Positions 27,418-36,977 are shown, numbered from the stretch's first letter. The stretch: DNA of 64,000 bases from Verrucomicrobiota bacterium JB023 (GCA_030673895.1 JAUTCR010000057.1:1-64000); one strand, 5' to 3'. The notes: generated by a model from the letters alone, not told the origin. Translations and numbers: made by a program.

Positions 27418-28473
27418 ATGAAACACACCCTGCTTTCGCTCGCCCTTCTTTCAGCACCGCTCGTCGCCGATCCTGGCTCCCAGCCTCTGAGCCACTTCCA
27501 AGTCATTGGCACACACAATTCCTATCACCTCGAGCCGGGGGCGGCGGAAAAGGAGTTCATCGCTCTCAAGAGCAAGAAACAGGTGATGGCGCTGGAATAC
27601 AGCCACCCTCCTCTCAAAGAACAATTCGACCAAGGCATCCGGCAGATTGAGCTCGACCTCTTCGCCGATCCGGAAGGAGGCCGCTTCGCCGAGCCGGCTG
27701 TCTTCAAATTGGCCGCAGCCAAGGGTGGCACTCAGCCGGAAGCTATCAATGACTCGGAAGGAAAATTGAAAAAGCCCGGGACCAAAGTGCTTCATTTCCC
27801 CGAGTTCGACTTTCGCAGCAACTATCTCACCCTAACCGATGCCTTGGCGGAGGTCCGTCAATGGTCGCTCAAGAATCCGAAGCACTTCCCCATTCTCGTG
27901 CTTTTGGAACTCAAGGGCTCAGCTCGTAATTGGGAGGCAGACGCTCTCCTCGAGTTTGAGCAGGAAATCCTAACAGCCATCCCCAAGGGTCATTTGCTGA
28001 CCCCCGACGACGTCCGGGGCAGGCATGCCAATCTACGCTCTGCAATCGAGGCGGATGGTTGGCCGAGCTTGGACGAATCGCGCGGACGAATCATTCTCGC
28101 TTTGGACAACACGAACGAGGTTCTGGCTCATTACCTTGAGCCCGACCCCCTGGTGAAGGGTCGCCTGATGTTTCCTTCCTGCCCGAGCGAGGACCATCCC
28201 TCGGCGGCATGGTTCAAGATGAATGATCCGGTCAAGGAGTTCGAGCTGATCAAATCGCGAACCGAGGCCGGCTTCCTGGTTCGCACTCGGGCTGACTCCG
28301 GCACGTGGCAAGCTCGCCGCAACGATGTCTCCCGGCGCGATACCGCCTTCGCCTCGGGAGCCCAATTCATCTCCACCGATTTCCCCAAGCCAAATCCTGA
28401 CTTTTCCACCTACGCAGTCACCCTTCCCAACGAAGACCTCGCGTATCACTTGAAAGACTCCGCGGCAAAGTAA
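27418..28473 (+). CDS. Secreted Ca2+-dependent phosphoinositide phospholipase C-like protein
   Basis: Exported protein of 351 residues with a signal peptide (LLSLALLSAPLVADP). The catalytic start motif QVIGTHNSYHLEPG and the metal-binding RQIELDLFADPEGG match the PI-PLC (calcium-dependent, TIM-barrel) family. Supporting family features are KVLHFPEFDFRSNYLTL, PILVLLELKG, GRIILALDNTNEVL and ISTDFPKPNP near the end. It should hydrolyse a glycerophosphodiester or inositol phospholipid outside the cytoplasm, possibly for phosphate or inositol scavenging. The next gene starts 24 bp later and is probably co-transcribed. Confidence 0.87.
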   Translation: MKHTLLSLALLSAPLVADPGSQPLSHFQVIGTHNSYHLEPGAAEKEFIALKSKKQVMALEYSHPPLKEQFDQGIRQIELDLFADPEGGRFAEPAVFKLAAAKGGTQPEAINDSEGKLKKPGTKVLHFPEFDFRSNYLTLTDALAEVRQWSLKNPKHFPILVLLELKGSARNWEADALLEFEQEILTAIPKGHLLTPDDVRGRHANLRSAIEADGWPSLDESRGRIILALDNTNEVLAHYLEPDPLVKGRLMFPSCPSEDHPSAAWFKMNDPVKEFELIKSRTEAGFLVRTRADSGTWQARRNDVSRRDTAFASGAQFISTDFPKPNPDFSTYAVTLPNEDLAYHLKDSAAK

Positions 28474-28497
28474 GGCCCCTTCAAGCCCATCAAACCG

Positions 28498-29877
28498 ATG
28501 ACCACTGTCGACGTCCGCTATCCTTGGGACAACTCACTGACCGGAACCGTACTTCTATCCTCTCGCAGCGAGATGGATGAGGCCATTGCACGCGCGCTCA
28601 ACGCACCTGTCCTGCCCCGCTTCCGGCGAGCCGAAATTCTGCGTAAGGCCGCAAGCATCCTGGCGAGCCGCAGAGAAGAATTTGCCAACCTGATCACCCG
28701 GGAATCCGGGCTCTGCCGCTTCGAAGCCAACTACGAAACTCGTCGTAGTTCAGACGTTCTTGAGTTTGCGGCCATCGAGGCGCTGAAGGACGACGGGCGC
28801 GTTTGGTCCTGTGATGTGACGGGCAATGGAAAAGCCCGCAAGATCTTCACCACTCGCTACCCTGTCCGTGTCGCGCTAGCCATCACTCCCTTCAATCATC
28901 CCTTGAACCAGGTCATCCACAAGGTCGCTCCCGCAATCGCGGCGGGTGCTCCCCTGCTTCTCAAGCCATCGGACAAAACACCGCTCACCGCCTTCAAGCT
29001 CGCTGAAGTTTTTGCCGAGGCGGGCTTACCGGATGAGCTACTCCACGTTTTTCTCTGTGATGTTGACGACGTCTTGCAACCCTTGATCCAGGATGAACGA
29101 GTGGAGACCGTCTCCTTCACCGGCTCGGTCGCCATCGGCAAGCACATCGCCCGCACCGCTGGCTACAAGCGCACCTGTCTCGAGCTGGGAGGCAATGCGC
29201 CCCTCATCGTCTTGGAAGACGCGGATCTCGAACTAGCGGCACGTCTCGCCGCGGAAGGCTCCTTCCGCAATTCCGGACAACGATGCACGGCGGTGAAGCG
29301 TATCCTCGTGGAACGCAGCATCATGGATAACTTCTGCGAACAGCTCGTCGCAGTGACGAAAGAGAAGTTCATCCCCGGCGATCCCGAAGCTGATGAGACC
29401 CGGGTGGGCACCGTCATCGACGAGTCCGCAGCCATTGAATTAGAAAGCCGCATCCGGCAAGCGGTGCAGATGGGGGCGACTCTTCTCCACGGCGGGCAAC
29501 GAAAGGGAGCCCTGCTAGATCCTGCGGTCCTCCGCGACGTGCCCCGGGATGCCGACCTTGTCCACCTGGAGTCCTTCGGACCGATTGCTCCGGTCCTTCC
29601 TATCGAGGACCTGGACGACGCCATCACTTACTACAATTCTGGTAAATTCGCCCTCTCCAGCTCGATCTGCACCCGCGATCTCAATCTCGCGATGAGAGCC
29701 TGCGCAGAGCTCAAGACAGGGACAACCAATGTCAACGAAGTGCCCGGCTTCCGGCTCGAGACCACCCCCTTCGGTGGGACGCGGGATTCTGGACTCGGGG
29801 TGAAGGAAGGAGTCGAAGAGGCGGTGAAGTTCTTCACCAATCAGAAGACCTTCAGCCTACCTTGGCCGGGTGCGTAG
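28498..29877 (+). CDS. Aldehyde dehydrogenase, phosphonoacetaldehyde dehydrogenase (PhnY)-like
   Basis: Aldehyde dehydrogenase of 459 residues with catalytic Cys263 in NSGQRCTAVKR and Glu229 in LELGGNAPL. Diagnostic stretches (ESGLCRFEANYETRR, DDGRVWSCDVTGNGKARKIF, ITPFNHPLNQVIHKVAPAI, TTNVNEVPGFRLE) match what I remember of the phosphonoacetaldehyde dehydrogenase group, which oxidises phosphonoacetaldehyde to phosphonoacetate. No transaminase PhnW or hydrolase PhnA is adjacent, so the physiological aldehyde is not proven. It follows the PI-PLC-like gene by 24 bp, hinting at organophosphorus use. Confidence 0.85.
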   Translation: MTTVDVRYPWDNSLTGTVLLSSRSEMDEAIARALNAPVLPRFRRAEILRKAASILASRREEFANLITRESGLCRFEANYETRRSSDVLEFAAIEALKDDGRVWSCDVTGNGKARKIFTTRYPVRVALAITPFNHPLNQVIHKVAPAIAAGAPLLLKPSDKTPLTAFKLAEVFAEAGLPDELLHVFLCDVDDVLQPLIQDERVETVSFTGSVAIGKHIARTAGYKRTCLELGGNAPLIVLEDADLELAARLAAEGSFRNSGQRCTAVKRILVERSIMDNFCEQLVAVTKEKFIPGDPEADETRVGTVIDESAAIELESRIRQAVQMGATLLHGGQRKGALLDPAVLRDVPRDADLVHLESFGPIAPVLPIEDLDDAITYYNSGKFALSSSICTRDLNLAMRACAELKTGTTNVNEVPGFRLETTPFGGTRDSGLGVKEGVEEAVKFFTNQKTFSLPWPGA

Positions 29878-29923
29878 GAGGAATCAGCCTTTCTTCCTTT
29901 CTGAGAAGCGGAGCTCGCGGCGC

Positions 29924-30478
29924 TCACTTCCAATCGACTTCGACCTCCACGGGCTGGGCACTGCCATCGTCGATCTTAACCATTCCGTTGGCGACGCCGT
30001 ACTCATAGACGCATTTGGTCACCTTCACATCGATAGCGCAGTATTCCGCGATATCGATTAGAGGCTGCTGGTTGCCCGTCTTGAGATATTCCTGCCACCA
30101 CTTGAGGGCATCGACTCCACTGGCGCTCTTCCCGAGGCCAAGGGAAGCGGAAGCGACGGCATCCAGCTTCCATCGGCGTCCCGTCCGCACCTGCAGGTCG
30201 AGCATGGTGTCTAGGTTGACAGTCTGCTCGACGAGCTCGAGGACGGTGTATTTCTGGAGCACGGGGTAATCGAACTCGACATGATTATGCCCGACGACGA
30301 GGTCCGCGCGACGGAGCTGTTCCACCAGCGCATCCATCTCATCTTCTCCGTAGATGAAGTATTTCTCCTGCTTGGACGAATAGGTCACGGCGACGGAGAC
30401 GCCCATCTTTGACTTATCGCCCCGGACGTCATTAAAGCTTCGCTGGGTTTCGAGGTCGAAATAAACGATGTCGCGCAT
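29924..30478 (-). CDS. DEDDy-type 3'-5' exonuclease (RNase H-like fold)
   Basis: Small single-domain nuclease of 184 residues. All acidic metal ligands of the DEDD family are visible: Asp8 and Glu10 in VYFDLETQ, Asp70 in GHNHVEFDYPVL, and Asp150 in EYCAIDVKVT with Tyr146, which places it in the DEDDy branch. The typical RNase_H_2/YprB-like spacing is kept. Its substrate (DNA or RNA) is not known. It stands alone: convergent to the aldehyde dehydrogenase gene, with 112 bp to the next gene upstream. Confidence 0.85.
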   Translation of the reverse strand: MRDIVYFDLETQRSFNDVRGDKSKMGVSVAVTYSSKQEKYFIYGEDEMDALVEQLRRADLVVGHNHVEFDYPVLQKYTVLELVEQTVNLDTMLDLQVRTGRRWKLDAVASASLGLGKSASGVDALKWWQEYLKTGNQQPLIDIAEYCAIDVKVTKCVYEYGVANGMVKIDDGSAQPVEVEVDWK

Positions 30479-30590
30479 GACTCTCCCAGCTTGGGACTTC
30501 GAGCCCGGGGTTCAAGAACCAAGAGTGACGTAGCATGAGCCGCAACGGGACGGAAACAGCTGGGTCATCCTGAGCGATGAAGGCCTTTGG

Positions 30591-32312
30591 CTAGAAATCC
30601 TGCTCGATGGCCCGGAGCTCAAGGAAGTGGTCATTCCACTGGTCCAGCTGAGGCTTCAGCTTCATTTTGAGCTTGGCGACGTGACGGCGGATGTCCTCGA
30701 AGAGCGTGGCATATTCCACGAAAAAGCCGCGGACCCCGTCCTCATAATCCTCGGCCAATGCCTCGGAGAATGGAACGCGACAGGAAGACGCTTTTTCCTC
30801 AAACCAGTCCACCAGCTCTCGCGCAGAGCGCTTGGCTTGCACCAGCGCCACAATCAGGACCACCAACCCCACCACCAGCATGAAGACGGCGGGCCAGTGG
30901 AGATGGAACGCACCCAGTCCCCCGGAGAGCGAAATGACCACAAGGCAGAAGCAGATGGCACGCCGCAGCTTCTCTCTCCGTGCCTCCATCTGCACATCAA
31001 GCATTCCGCGAAACTTTTGCGCCACCACGGCGGAACGAGCGGCCCGGCCCAGTCCACTGGAGAATCGCTCCCGACTCTCCGAAAAGCCTGCCGTCCCCCG
31101 GTCAAAATCAGGTGCGGGCATCTCCAAGCGCTCTTCCACCCGGGGAATCACAGTCAGCCAATGTGCGCGGCAGGTCTCCACCAACTCCTCGCTATCGTCG
31201 CGCGACTGGGCCTCCACCGCTCGCTTCACCGCCTCCACCAAGCCCTTCTCAATCTCGGCCGGCGTTTCATCCTTGCTGAAAAGCGACCCCACGGAGCGGA
31301 CCAGCGTGGTCCTCGCCCGCAAGAGCTGCGCGGCCCGCTGGGCCTGCTCGCTAAAGACCTCACGCAGGCCGGAAAACTTCTCTGCGAATTTCCGTGCATG
31401 GCGCTCCCGCTCACGGTCGACCTCCAACTCAATCTCACGCAAGAAGCCCTGATCCGCGTCCAGCATCCGGCGGCGGGATTCCATCCGATCCTCAATATCC
31501 CGCAAGAGCTGGGAGGCCGCATCCCAGACATTGCGCAGGGACTGGCGACGTGCGAAAGACCAGTTGATCTTGGAACTGACGAAGTTCTCCAAGGTCTCAT
31601 AGCCGCTTTCCTTCCAGATTCGTGTCCGGCGCTCCTCTCCCCTTCCAGCCTCCAAGGCGAGCTTGGCCGATACCGGAAAAACATCGGGAGCCTCTCCGAT
31701 CTTGTGGATAGCGAGGTCCTTCATGTGCCCTACCATGACCTCGAGGTCCTTTTCGCTCCGTTCATCCTTCTGCTGCAGCACGAGGATGAGCTTGTCCTTA
31801 AACTGGGGGGGCAGGTTCGCGATGAAATCCCACGTGGCAGCCCCCCAGGGATTGGAGACGGGAAAGATAAAGAACACCAAATCCAGGTCCGGCAACCAGT
31901 CTCGCAAAACCGTCAGCTGCTCCCGCTGACTGGAGGTGGTGCCGGGAGTATCGAGACAATTGAATCGAAGCAGCGTCCGCGAGCGCCGCACGCAGCGCGT
32001 CAGCTCGGGCGAATCGACCACATCCCTCTCCCGCCCACCGGCGAGATACCAGTGGTTTGTTTTCGTCTCCGGCAGGACGTTGACGGGGCAAAGTTCCTCC
32101 CCGAAGAGGGCATTGAGGAAGCTCGACTTCCCCGCATTCACCTCGCCACAGACGGCAAGGAAAACCGGATGGCGCAAGGCATCAAGGAGGCCGCCCTCGG
32201 CATCTTCCGCCAGCGCGCCGAGTTCTGTCCCTGTCTCTCCGGCCAGTTTCCTGACCCCCTCAACCACTGCGGAGAGCCGCGCGCGGGTGGCAAAGTATCG
32301 CTCTCCAATCAT
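30591..32312 (-). CDS. Dynamin-like GTPase with two C-terminal membrane helices
   Basis: Protein of 573 residues. GTPase motifs: P-loop GEVNAGKSSFLNAL (about 55-70), switch region LPETKTNHWYL, DTPGTTSS, and QQKDE at the fourth motif instead of the usual TKxD. Long charged helical segments follow (SRRRMLDADQGFLREIELEVDRERERHARKF), as in bacterial dynamin-like proteins. A pair of hydrophobic helices (ICFCLVVISLSGGLGAF; PAVFMLVVGLVVLIVALVQ) lies about 120 residues from the end. Such proteins remodel or repair the inner membrane. ATG 32312 is preferred to an upstream TTG. It starts 9 bp after the polysaccharide deacetylase gene ends, so the two are likely co-transcribed. Confidence 0.83.
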   Translation of the reverse strand: MIGERYFATRARLSAVVEGVRKLAGETGTELGALAEDAEGGLLDALRHPVFLAVCGEVNAGKSSFLNALFGEELCPVNVLPETKTNHWYLAGGRERDVVDSPELTRCVRRSRTLLRFNCLDTPGTTSSQREQLTVLRDWLPDLDLVFFIFPVSNPWGAATWDFIANLPPQFKDKLILVLQQKDERSEKDLEVMVGHMKDLAIHKIGEAPDVFPVSAKLALEAGRGEERRTRIWKESGYETLENFVSSKINWSFARRQSLRNVWDAASQLLRDIEDRMESRRRMLDADQGFLREIELEVDRERERHARKFAEKFSGLREVFSEQAQRAAQLLRARTTLVRSVGSLFSKDETPAEIEKGLVEAVKRAVEAQSRDDSEELVETCRAHWLTVIPRVEERLEMPAPDFDRGTAGFSESRERFSSGLGRAARSAVVAQKFRGMLDVQMEARREKLRRAICFCLVVISLSGGLGAFHLHWPAVFMLVVGLVVLIVALVQAKRSARELVDWFEEKASSCRVPFSEALAEDYEDGVRGFFVEYATLFEDIRRHVAKLKMKLKPQLDQWNDHFLELRAIEQDF

Positions 32313-32321
32313 GCGACGCAA

Positions 32322-33170
32322 TCAAGGCTGCGCGACCTGCTTCATGGTCAGAAGCTGGGATACTGTCACGAACTGGAAACCCTTCGCGAGCAGACCGTCC
32401 AAGGTCGATGGCATGGCATCAATGGTGGTGGAGTGAAGGTCGTGCGCTAAAACGATGGAGCCTCCCTTCGTGCCATTAAGAATGCGTGAGCGCACCACTG
32501 CTGTGCCGGGACGCTTCCAGTCGAGGGGATCGACATCCCAGAGAATGGTGGGGTAGCCGAATTCCCGATGGATGGTATTCCGCTGGGACGTGAGCAAGGC
32601 GCCATAGGGTGGCCGCATGGTGCGCGGCTGCACACCGGTCGTGCGAATGATCACGTCGCGAGTGGTGGTCAGCTCGTCCCGGACCTTGCTCGGACTCAGC
32701 TTGGTCAGGTTCGGGTGGTTCCAAGTATGATTGCCGATCTCATGCCCTTCGGCGACGATGCGGCGGGTGATCTCGGGGTAAGTCTTCACGTTCTTCCCAA
32801 TCACATAGAAGGTCGCCTTGATATTGCGCTGGCGAAGGATATCGAGCAGGCGGGGCGTGTTCTGCGGGTGAGGACCGTCATCGAAGGTCATGGCGATGTA
32901 ACGGTCGACACCATTGACCCGCGAGAAGGTGACTCCGGCCTTGGGCGAGAAGTTCGACGGCAGGCTAAGCGCTGGATTCTGCAAGCTGGGGCGCGCGTAA
33001 GGAGGAGTCTGATACGCGCTGTTCGGCTGCATGGCGACCTTGGGAGGAGCCACTACCTTTTGGTCGGCTTGCGCAGATTTCTCAGCGGAACAGGCCACGA
33101 GGGTGAGGAAAGCGCCAAGAAAGAGCGATAAGCGTTTCACAGTTCTAAATAGTTCAGTTTTGCCAACCAT
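32322..33170 (-). CDS. Polysaccharide deacetylase (NodB domain) lipoprotein
   Basis: Predicted lipoprotein of 282 residues: basic start, hydrophobic segment and lipobox LVAC followed by Ser. The NodB deacetylase domain spans about 90-280 with TFDDGPH, the His metal pair in HTWNHPNL, RPPYG, LWDVDPLDW and LAHDLH. It should remove N-acetyl groups from peptidoglycan or another polymer in the periplasm. A GTG start at 33182 is possible; ATG 33170 leaves a standard signal sequence. It lies 90 bp after the histidine kinase gene and just before the dynamin-like GTPase gene. Confidence 0.92.
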   Translation of the reverse strand: MVGKTELFRTVKRLSLFLGAFLTLVACSAEKSAQADQKVVAPPKVAMQPNSAYQTPPYARPSLQNPALSLPSNFSPKAGVTFSRVNGVDRYIAMTFDDGPHPQNTPRLLDILRQRNIKATFYVIGKNVKTYPEITRRIVAEGHEIGNHTWNHPNLTKLSPSKVRDELTTTRDVIIRTTGVQPRTMRPPYGALLTSQRNTIHREFGYPTILWDVDPLDWKRPGTAVVRSRILNGTKGGSIVLAHDLHSTTIDAMPSTLDGLLAKGFQFVTVSQLLTMKQVAQP

Positions 33171-33260
33171 AGTCGTCGGCACGAGGTTTTACACATCGAC
33201 CTGTTTCCTGTCACGCTTGCAATCTTCTCGCCTGACAAACAGATAGCCGAAGTCACAGCC

Positions 33261-34898
33261 TTACTCCAAACTGAGTCTGAAGCAAGCACCCTCCCCCGAG
33301 CGCTCCAGCGAGAGGTCCCCGCCCAAAGCTCTCGCCAAGCGGCGGCAGAGCGAGAGCCCCAGGCCAACTCCCGGCTTGCTGCCCGCAGCGGCTTCCGCCG
33401 ACTTATGGAAGGGACGGAAAAGCCTGCGTCTCTCGGCGAACCTCACACCCGGCCCCCGGTCGCAGACCAGGAATTCCCCGCGCCCTTCCCTCACTCTCGT
33501 CTCCAGCCGGATCACCCTCTCTCCCGTCTCACCGAGCCCGTACTTGCAGGCATTGTCGACGAGATTGAATAGGATTTGCTCCACCCCGGTGACATCGGTC
33601 TCGGTCTCAAAGTCCCCGTTCTCCAGCGTCAGGATCAGGGAAGCATCCTCGCGCTCCACCCGCTCGCGGAGCCGGTCCTCACAGCGGGAGACCATTTCCG
33701 CCAAGGTGGTCCTCTCCTTTCGGATGGAGGCCCCTCCCCGCTCGATGCGGGAGTAGGCGAGAACGTTCTCGACCAGATGATGCAGTCGATCTGCCTCTTG
33801 CTGCATGGTGAAGAGGTAATCTCGCCGAGCCGATTCATCGGTGACCATCCCGTCGGCCAGCATCCCGGAGTAGAGGCGAAAGGAAGTGAGCGGGGTACGA
33901 AGCTCATGCGTCACGGAAGCGACGAAGTCCGCGCGGCGCTCGCTGATCGCCATGACCCCCCGGATGAGACCGGCAAGGGCAAGCACTGCGACGAGGACTG
34001 CAATCCAGCCGACCAGCAAGGAGACGCGCAGGGGCGTCATCCCCACCCCGACGACGGCGGAAGGAGGCAGGTCCAGCCGCCAGGGCAAAGACACGAGGGT
34101 ATACTGACCAATTGCTCCTGCCTCGCTCGGCCTCAGCTTCGCCTCGGCAACGAATGCACGAGCCTCCGCAAGGAGGCTCTCGGACAACGCCCGGGAATCC
34201 AACCAGACCCCTTGATACCGCTGGGAAGAGCCCTCCCCGACGGTCCGGATCAAGAACAGATCATCCTCAAGCCATTTGCTTTCGAACTTGCCCCGCGCCT
34301 GCACCCCTGCGGGTCCTTCGCCTCGTTCGACAACTTGATTGAGCGTATTCTCGACCGTTACCGCCCGCTTGACCTGAGAAAAGCTATTGAATGAATTCTG
34401 GTAGACATCTTCGTTTCGCCTGTTTTCTCTCCGGTCTCCATTCGCATCCCAGCTTGCCTTTGCCTTTTGCAGCTCTTCGCCCACGTCAGGTGACCGCACG
34501 GGCGCGCACAAGAGTTCGAAGCCTTTGAGTCCGGAATACTCCTCACCTAGTAGTTGGCCTAGCCGAAGGCTATCTTCCGCAGAGGCAGGACAGGTCATTG
34601 CCTGGCCACCTCCGAACTCGAAGCGGACTCTGACCCATTGATGATCCTCGCGAACAAGGATGCGGGTGCGGAACTCCTCACCGCTTCGCTGATTTTCTTC
34701 GATCAAGAACGGGGTCGCCAAGCCATCCATCTGAACGAGAGCCTGGCGCACCTTCTCCTCCCGGTCGGCCCGGGCCTCCCCCCGCAGCCGCTCATTCTCC
34801 ATTCGCAAGAGCGACTGCGTTAGAAACCCCAAGGCGCCAAGAATCAGAGCCGCGCAGACCACCAAGGTCATCCATGTTCCGATACCTCTCCTCATCAT
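33261..34898 (-). CDS. Membrane sensor histidine kinase
   Basis: Kinase of 545 residues. Helix 1 is near residues 8-30 and helix 2 near 290-315 (VSLLVGWIAVLVAVLALAGLI), enclosing a periplasmic sensor region of about 260 residues that I do not recognise. The dimerisation/phosphoacceptor box is FVASVTHELRTPLTSFRLYS (His about residue 330). The ATPase domain follows with N box VDNACKYG, G1 DRGPGV, F box LFRPFHKS and G2 GVGLGLSLCRRLA. It is 4 bp downstream of the OmpR-type regulator gene, making a cognate pair. Confidence 0.93.
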   Translation of the reverse strand: MMRRGIGTWMTLVVCAALILGALGFLTQSLLRMENERLRGEARADREEKVRQALVQMDGLATPFLIEENQRSGEEFRTRILVREDHQWVRVRFEFGGGQAMTCPASAEDSLRLGQLLGEEYSGLKGFELLCAPVRSPDVGEELQKAKASWDANGDRRENRRNEDVYQNSFNSFSQVKRAVTVENTLNQVVERGEGPAGVQARGKFESKWLEDDLFLIRTVGEGSSQRYQGVWLDSRALSESLLAEARAFVAEAKLRPSEAGAIGQYTLVSLPWRLDLPPSAVVGVGMTPLRVSLLVGWIAVLVAVLALAGLIRGVMAISERRADFVASVTHELRTPLTSFRLYSGMLADGMVTDESARRDYLFTMQQEADRLHHLVENVLAYSRIERGGASIRKERTTLAEMVSRCEDRLRERVEREDASLILTLENGDFETETDVTGVEQILFNLVDNACKYGLGETGERVIRLETRVREGRGEFLVCDRGPGVRFAERRRLFRPFHKSAEAAAGSKPGVGLGLSLCRRLARALGGDLSLERSGEGACFRLSLE

Positions 34899-34902
34899 CT
34901 AC

Positions 34903-35625
34903 CTATCCTCTTGCCAACATGTATCCCTTGCCCCGGACGGTGGTCACCACTTCAGGCGCCCGCAACTTCTTCCGGAGAGAGACGACATGCATATCAATCG
35001 TGCGAGTTACCACCCCCGAGGGCCGTAGCCCCCAGACCTGCCGGAGTAGCTCCTCCCGAGCCACGACGCGCCCGCCATTACTCACCAGATAACGCAAGAT
35101 GGCGGCCTCTTTCTCGGAGAACTCTTCGCGGTCACCACCGTGATACCGCACCTCCCGCCGGGCGAAATCAACCTCGCCTTGCTCATACTCCCATCGCCCA
35201 GCAATGGAAGTTCGCTCCGTGCTGCGGCGGAGCACCGCGTTGACCCGCGCGAGGAGTTCGCGCACACTGAAGGGCTTCACCACATAATCATCCGCTCCCA
35301 GGCCCAGCCCGCGGACCCGGTCATCCTCCTCCCCCTTGGCCGATAGGATGATGACCGCCTGTCCGGGTCGCTCCTCCTGCAGAGCTTGCAAAATCTCGAA
35401 ACCACTCCGCTTGGGCATCACCAAATCCAGCAGGAGAAGATCAAAGCGGGCCTGCAAGGCCAGAGACAAGCCTTCCTCTCCATCCTTTGCCGCCATCACC
35501 TCGTAACCGGAGAAGCGCAGGGCATCGACCACCCCACGACGGACAGCATCGTCATCTTCTACCACGGCTATCGTTGGCTTCTCCCTCACTTTGCTCTCTA
35601 TATCACGCCGGACCGACCCTGACAC
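34903..35625 (-). CDS. OmpR-family response regulator
   Basis: Regulator of 240 residues. The receiver domain (about 18-130) has the acidic pair in VVEDDDAV, phosphoacceptor Asp67 in LLLLDLVMP, and Lys117 in VVKPFS. A winged-helix DNA-binding domain follows (EFSEKEAAILRYLVSNGGRVVAREEL; RTIDMHVVSLRKKLR; TVRGKGYML). It lies 61 bp after the von Willebrand A gene and 4 bp before the kinase gene. No target site was identified. Confidence 0.94.
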   Translation of the reverse strand: MSGSVRRDIESKVREKPTIAVVEDDDAVRRGVVDALRFSGYEVMAAKDGEEGLSLALQARFDLLLLDLVMPKRSGFEILQALQEERPGQAVIILSAKGEEDDRVRGLGLGADDYVVKPFSVRELLARVNAVLRRSTERTSIAGRWEYEQGEVDFARREVRYHGGDREEFSEKEAAILRYLVSNGGRVVAREELLRQVWGLRPSGVVTRTIDMHVVSLRKKLRAPEVVTTVRGKGYMLARG

Positions 35626-35686
35626 CGATATTCTGATACCGGCTGGCTCGGTCCAGCGACGTTGTTATTCTCCAGAGAACACTCCC

Positions 35687-36832
35687 TTACCGGGCATCAG
35701 AGCGAAGGGAAAACCCCGCGCGCTCCGCCTGCTTCCGCAGGGCTTCACTGGCTTCCTCGCCCAAGGTGCCGCTATTGCTCATCCCTCTCCGCTGCATCTC
35801 TTCCTTCAGCCAAGCACTGCGCTCGGCATTGAGCTCGCGGATCCGCTTCTGGATCGTCAAGCGCTCCTTCTTCAAGGCAGCAACATGAGCTTCCTTCTCC
35901 TCTGTCGATTTGCCTCTAAGCGCCTCAGGCAGTTCCTCTTCCTTGTGGTCATCCCAATTGAATCCTTCGCTGTCACAGGCATCCACCAGGTCCCAATGAC
36001 CATTCCAGTAGTTCGCCGAGGCCTTCGTCGCAACCCGGGACAAGCAGGCGGCATTGCCCATCGCGATGGAATTCGCATCCTGCGCCAGTTGGTTCTGCGC
36101 CCGCTCCCGGCCTTTGGACCCGAAGTAGAGATAGGTGTGATTTAGTTTCGTATTGAGCTCGATGATGAGTTTGTCTTGCGGGCATTCGATTGACACCACC
36201 GACTTGTTCTGGTCGATGAAGGCGTAGGAACCACCTGTGACCAAAGCTCCCGACTTCCAGCCCGAGTTCTCCCCCTCCCGCTCACTGCCGCAGTGGACCG
36301 TATTCACGATTATGGACTTGGCCATCGCCTCGCGACAAGCGCTTCCGGGGTCGATGCTTCCCTGATGGAAAGGCTCATTGCCAGCAATGAAGACGGCCTT
36401 GAAGCTATCACCCTCCTCATCCCAATCCAGTTGCTCCACGGCGCGACGAATCACCGCCCCACAGTATTCGTCGCCTCCGTTGGTGCGCAGCTCGAAGAGC
36501 TGGCGGCTGACCTCATCCAAGTCCCGCGTGAAAGGGAGCACCTGTCGAATCCAATAACTCTCCGCCGAGAGCGCGTTGTTCCCGTATTCATAGAGAGCAA
36601 CCTCTACAAAGGCCACCTCGTCATCCTTCTTCGCTCCATTGAAGTTATTGACGATGGACCAGAGCTGACTCTTTGCCTGCTGGATCAAGCCATCCATGCT
36701 GTTGCTGGTATCCAGCAGGAGCGCCAGCTGGATCTTCGCCCCAGCCTCGCTATCAACTTCGTGCCCCCGGAGGGTTCCAACCGTCATTGCCATCGCGAGC
36801 GTCAGGCCCGCCATCCATTTTGTTCTCATCAT
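35687..36832 (-). CDS. Exported von Willebrand factor A domain protein
   Basis: Protein of 381 residues with a signal sequence (AGLTLAMAMTVGTLRG). The vWA domain begins QLALLLDTSNSMDGLI, with the metal-ion-dependent adhesion site at Asp41, Ser43 and Ser45; it continues FVEVALYEYGN and TNGGDEYCGAVI. The C-terminal ~90 residues are charged and helical, probably coiled coil (KEERLTIQKRIRELNAERSAW). First gene of a leftward unit with the OmpR regulator and sensor kinase, so it may be part of the signal input or its target. Partner protein unknown. Confidence 0.87.
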   Translation of the reverse strand: MMRTKWMAGLTLAMAMTVGTLRGHEVDSEAGAKIQLALLLDTSNSMDGLIQQAKSQLWSIVNNFNGAKKDDEVAFVEVALYEYGNNALSAESYWIRQVLPFTRDLDEVSRQLFELRTNGGDEYCGAVIRRAVEQLDWDEEGDSFKAVFIAGNEPFHQGSIDPGSACREAMAKSIIVNTVHCGSEREGENSGWKSGALVTGGSYAFIDQNKSVVSIECPQDKLIIELNTKLNHTYLYFGSKGRERAQNQLAQDANSIAMGNAACLSRVATKASANYWNGHWDLVDACDSEGFNWDDHKEEELPEALRGKSTEEKEAHVAALKKERLTIQKRIRELNAERSAWLKEEMQRRGMSNSGTLGEEASEALRKQAERAGFSLRSDAR

Positions 36833-36977
36833 TTGATTCTCTACTTGGCGGACCCCACCGCAGGGCCCGCATAGAGAGAACGACCTAACGAGCTCCGCGT
36901 GGGTAAGGGCTTTGTAAAAACGGCATGTCCCAAGTCAGTTGATGTCCCCCTTTTCCGAGCTAGATTGTGGCCGCCTC

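Noticed and set aside
30627-32450. 607-codon open frame antisense to the dynamin-like GTPase gene
   Set aside because: The opposite strand has clear GTPase motifs; the antisense product is His/Pro/Gln-rich and not protein-like.
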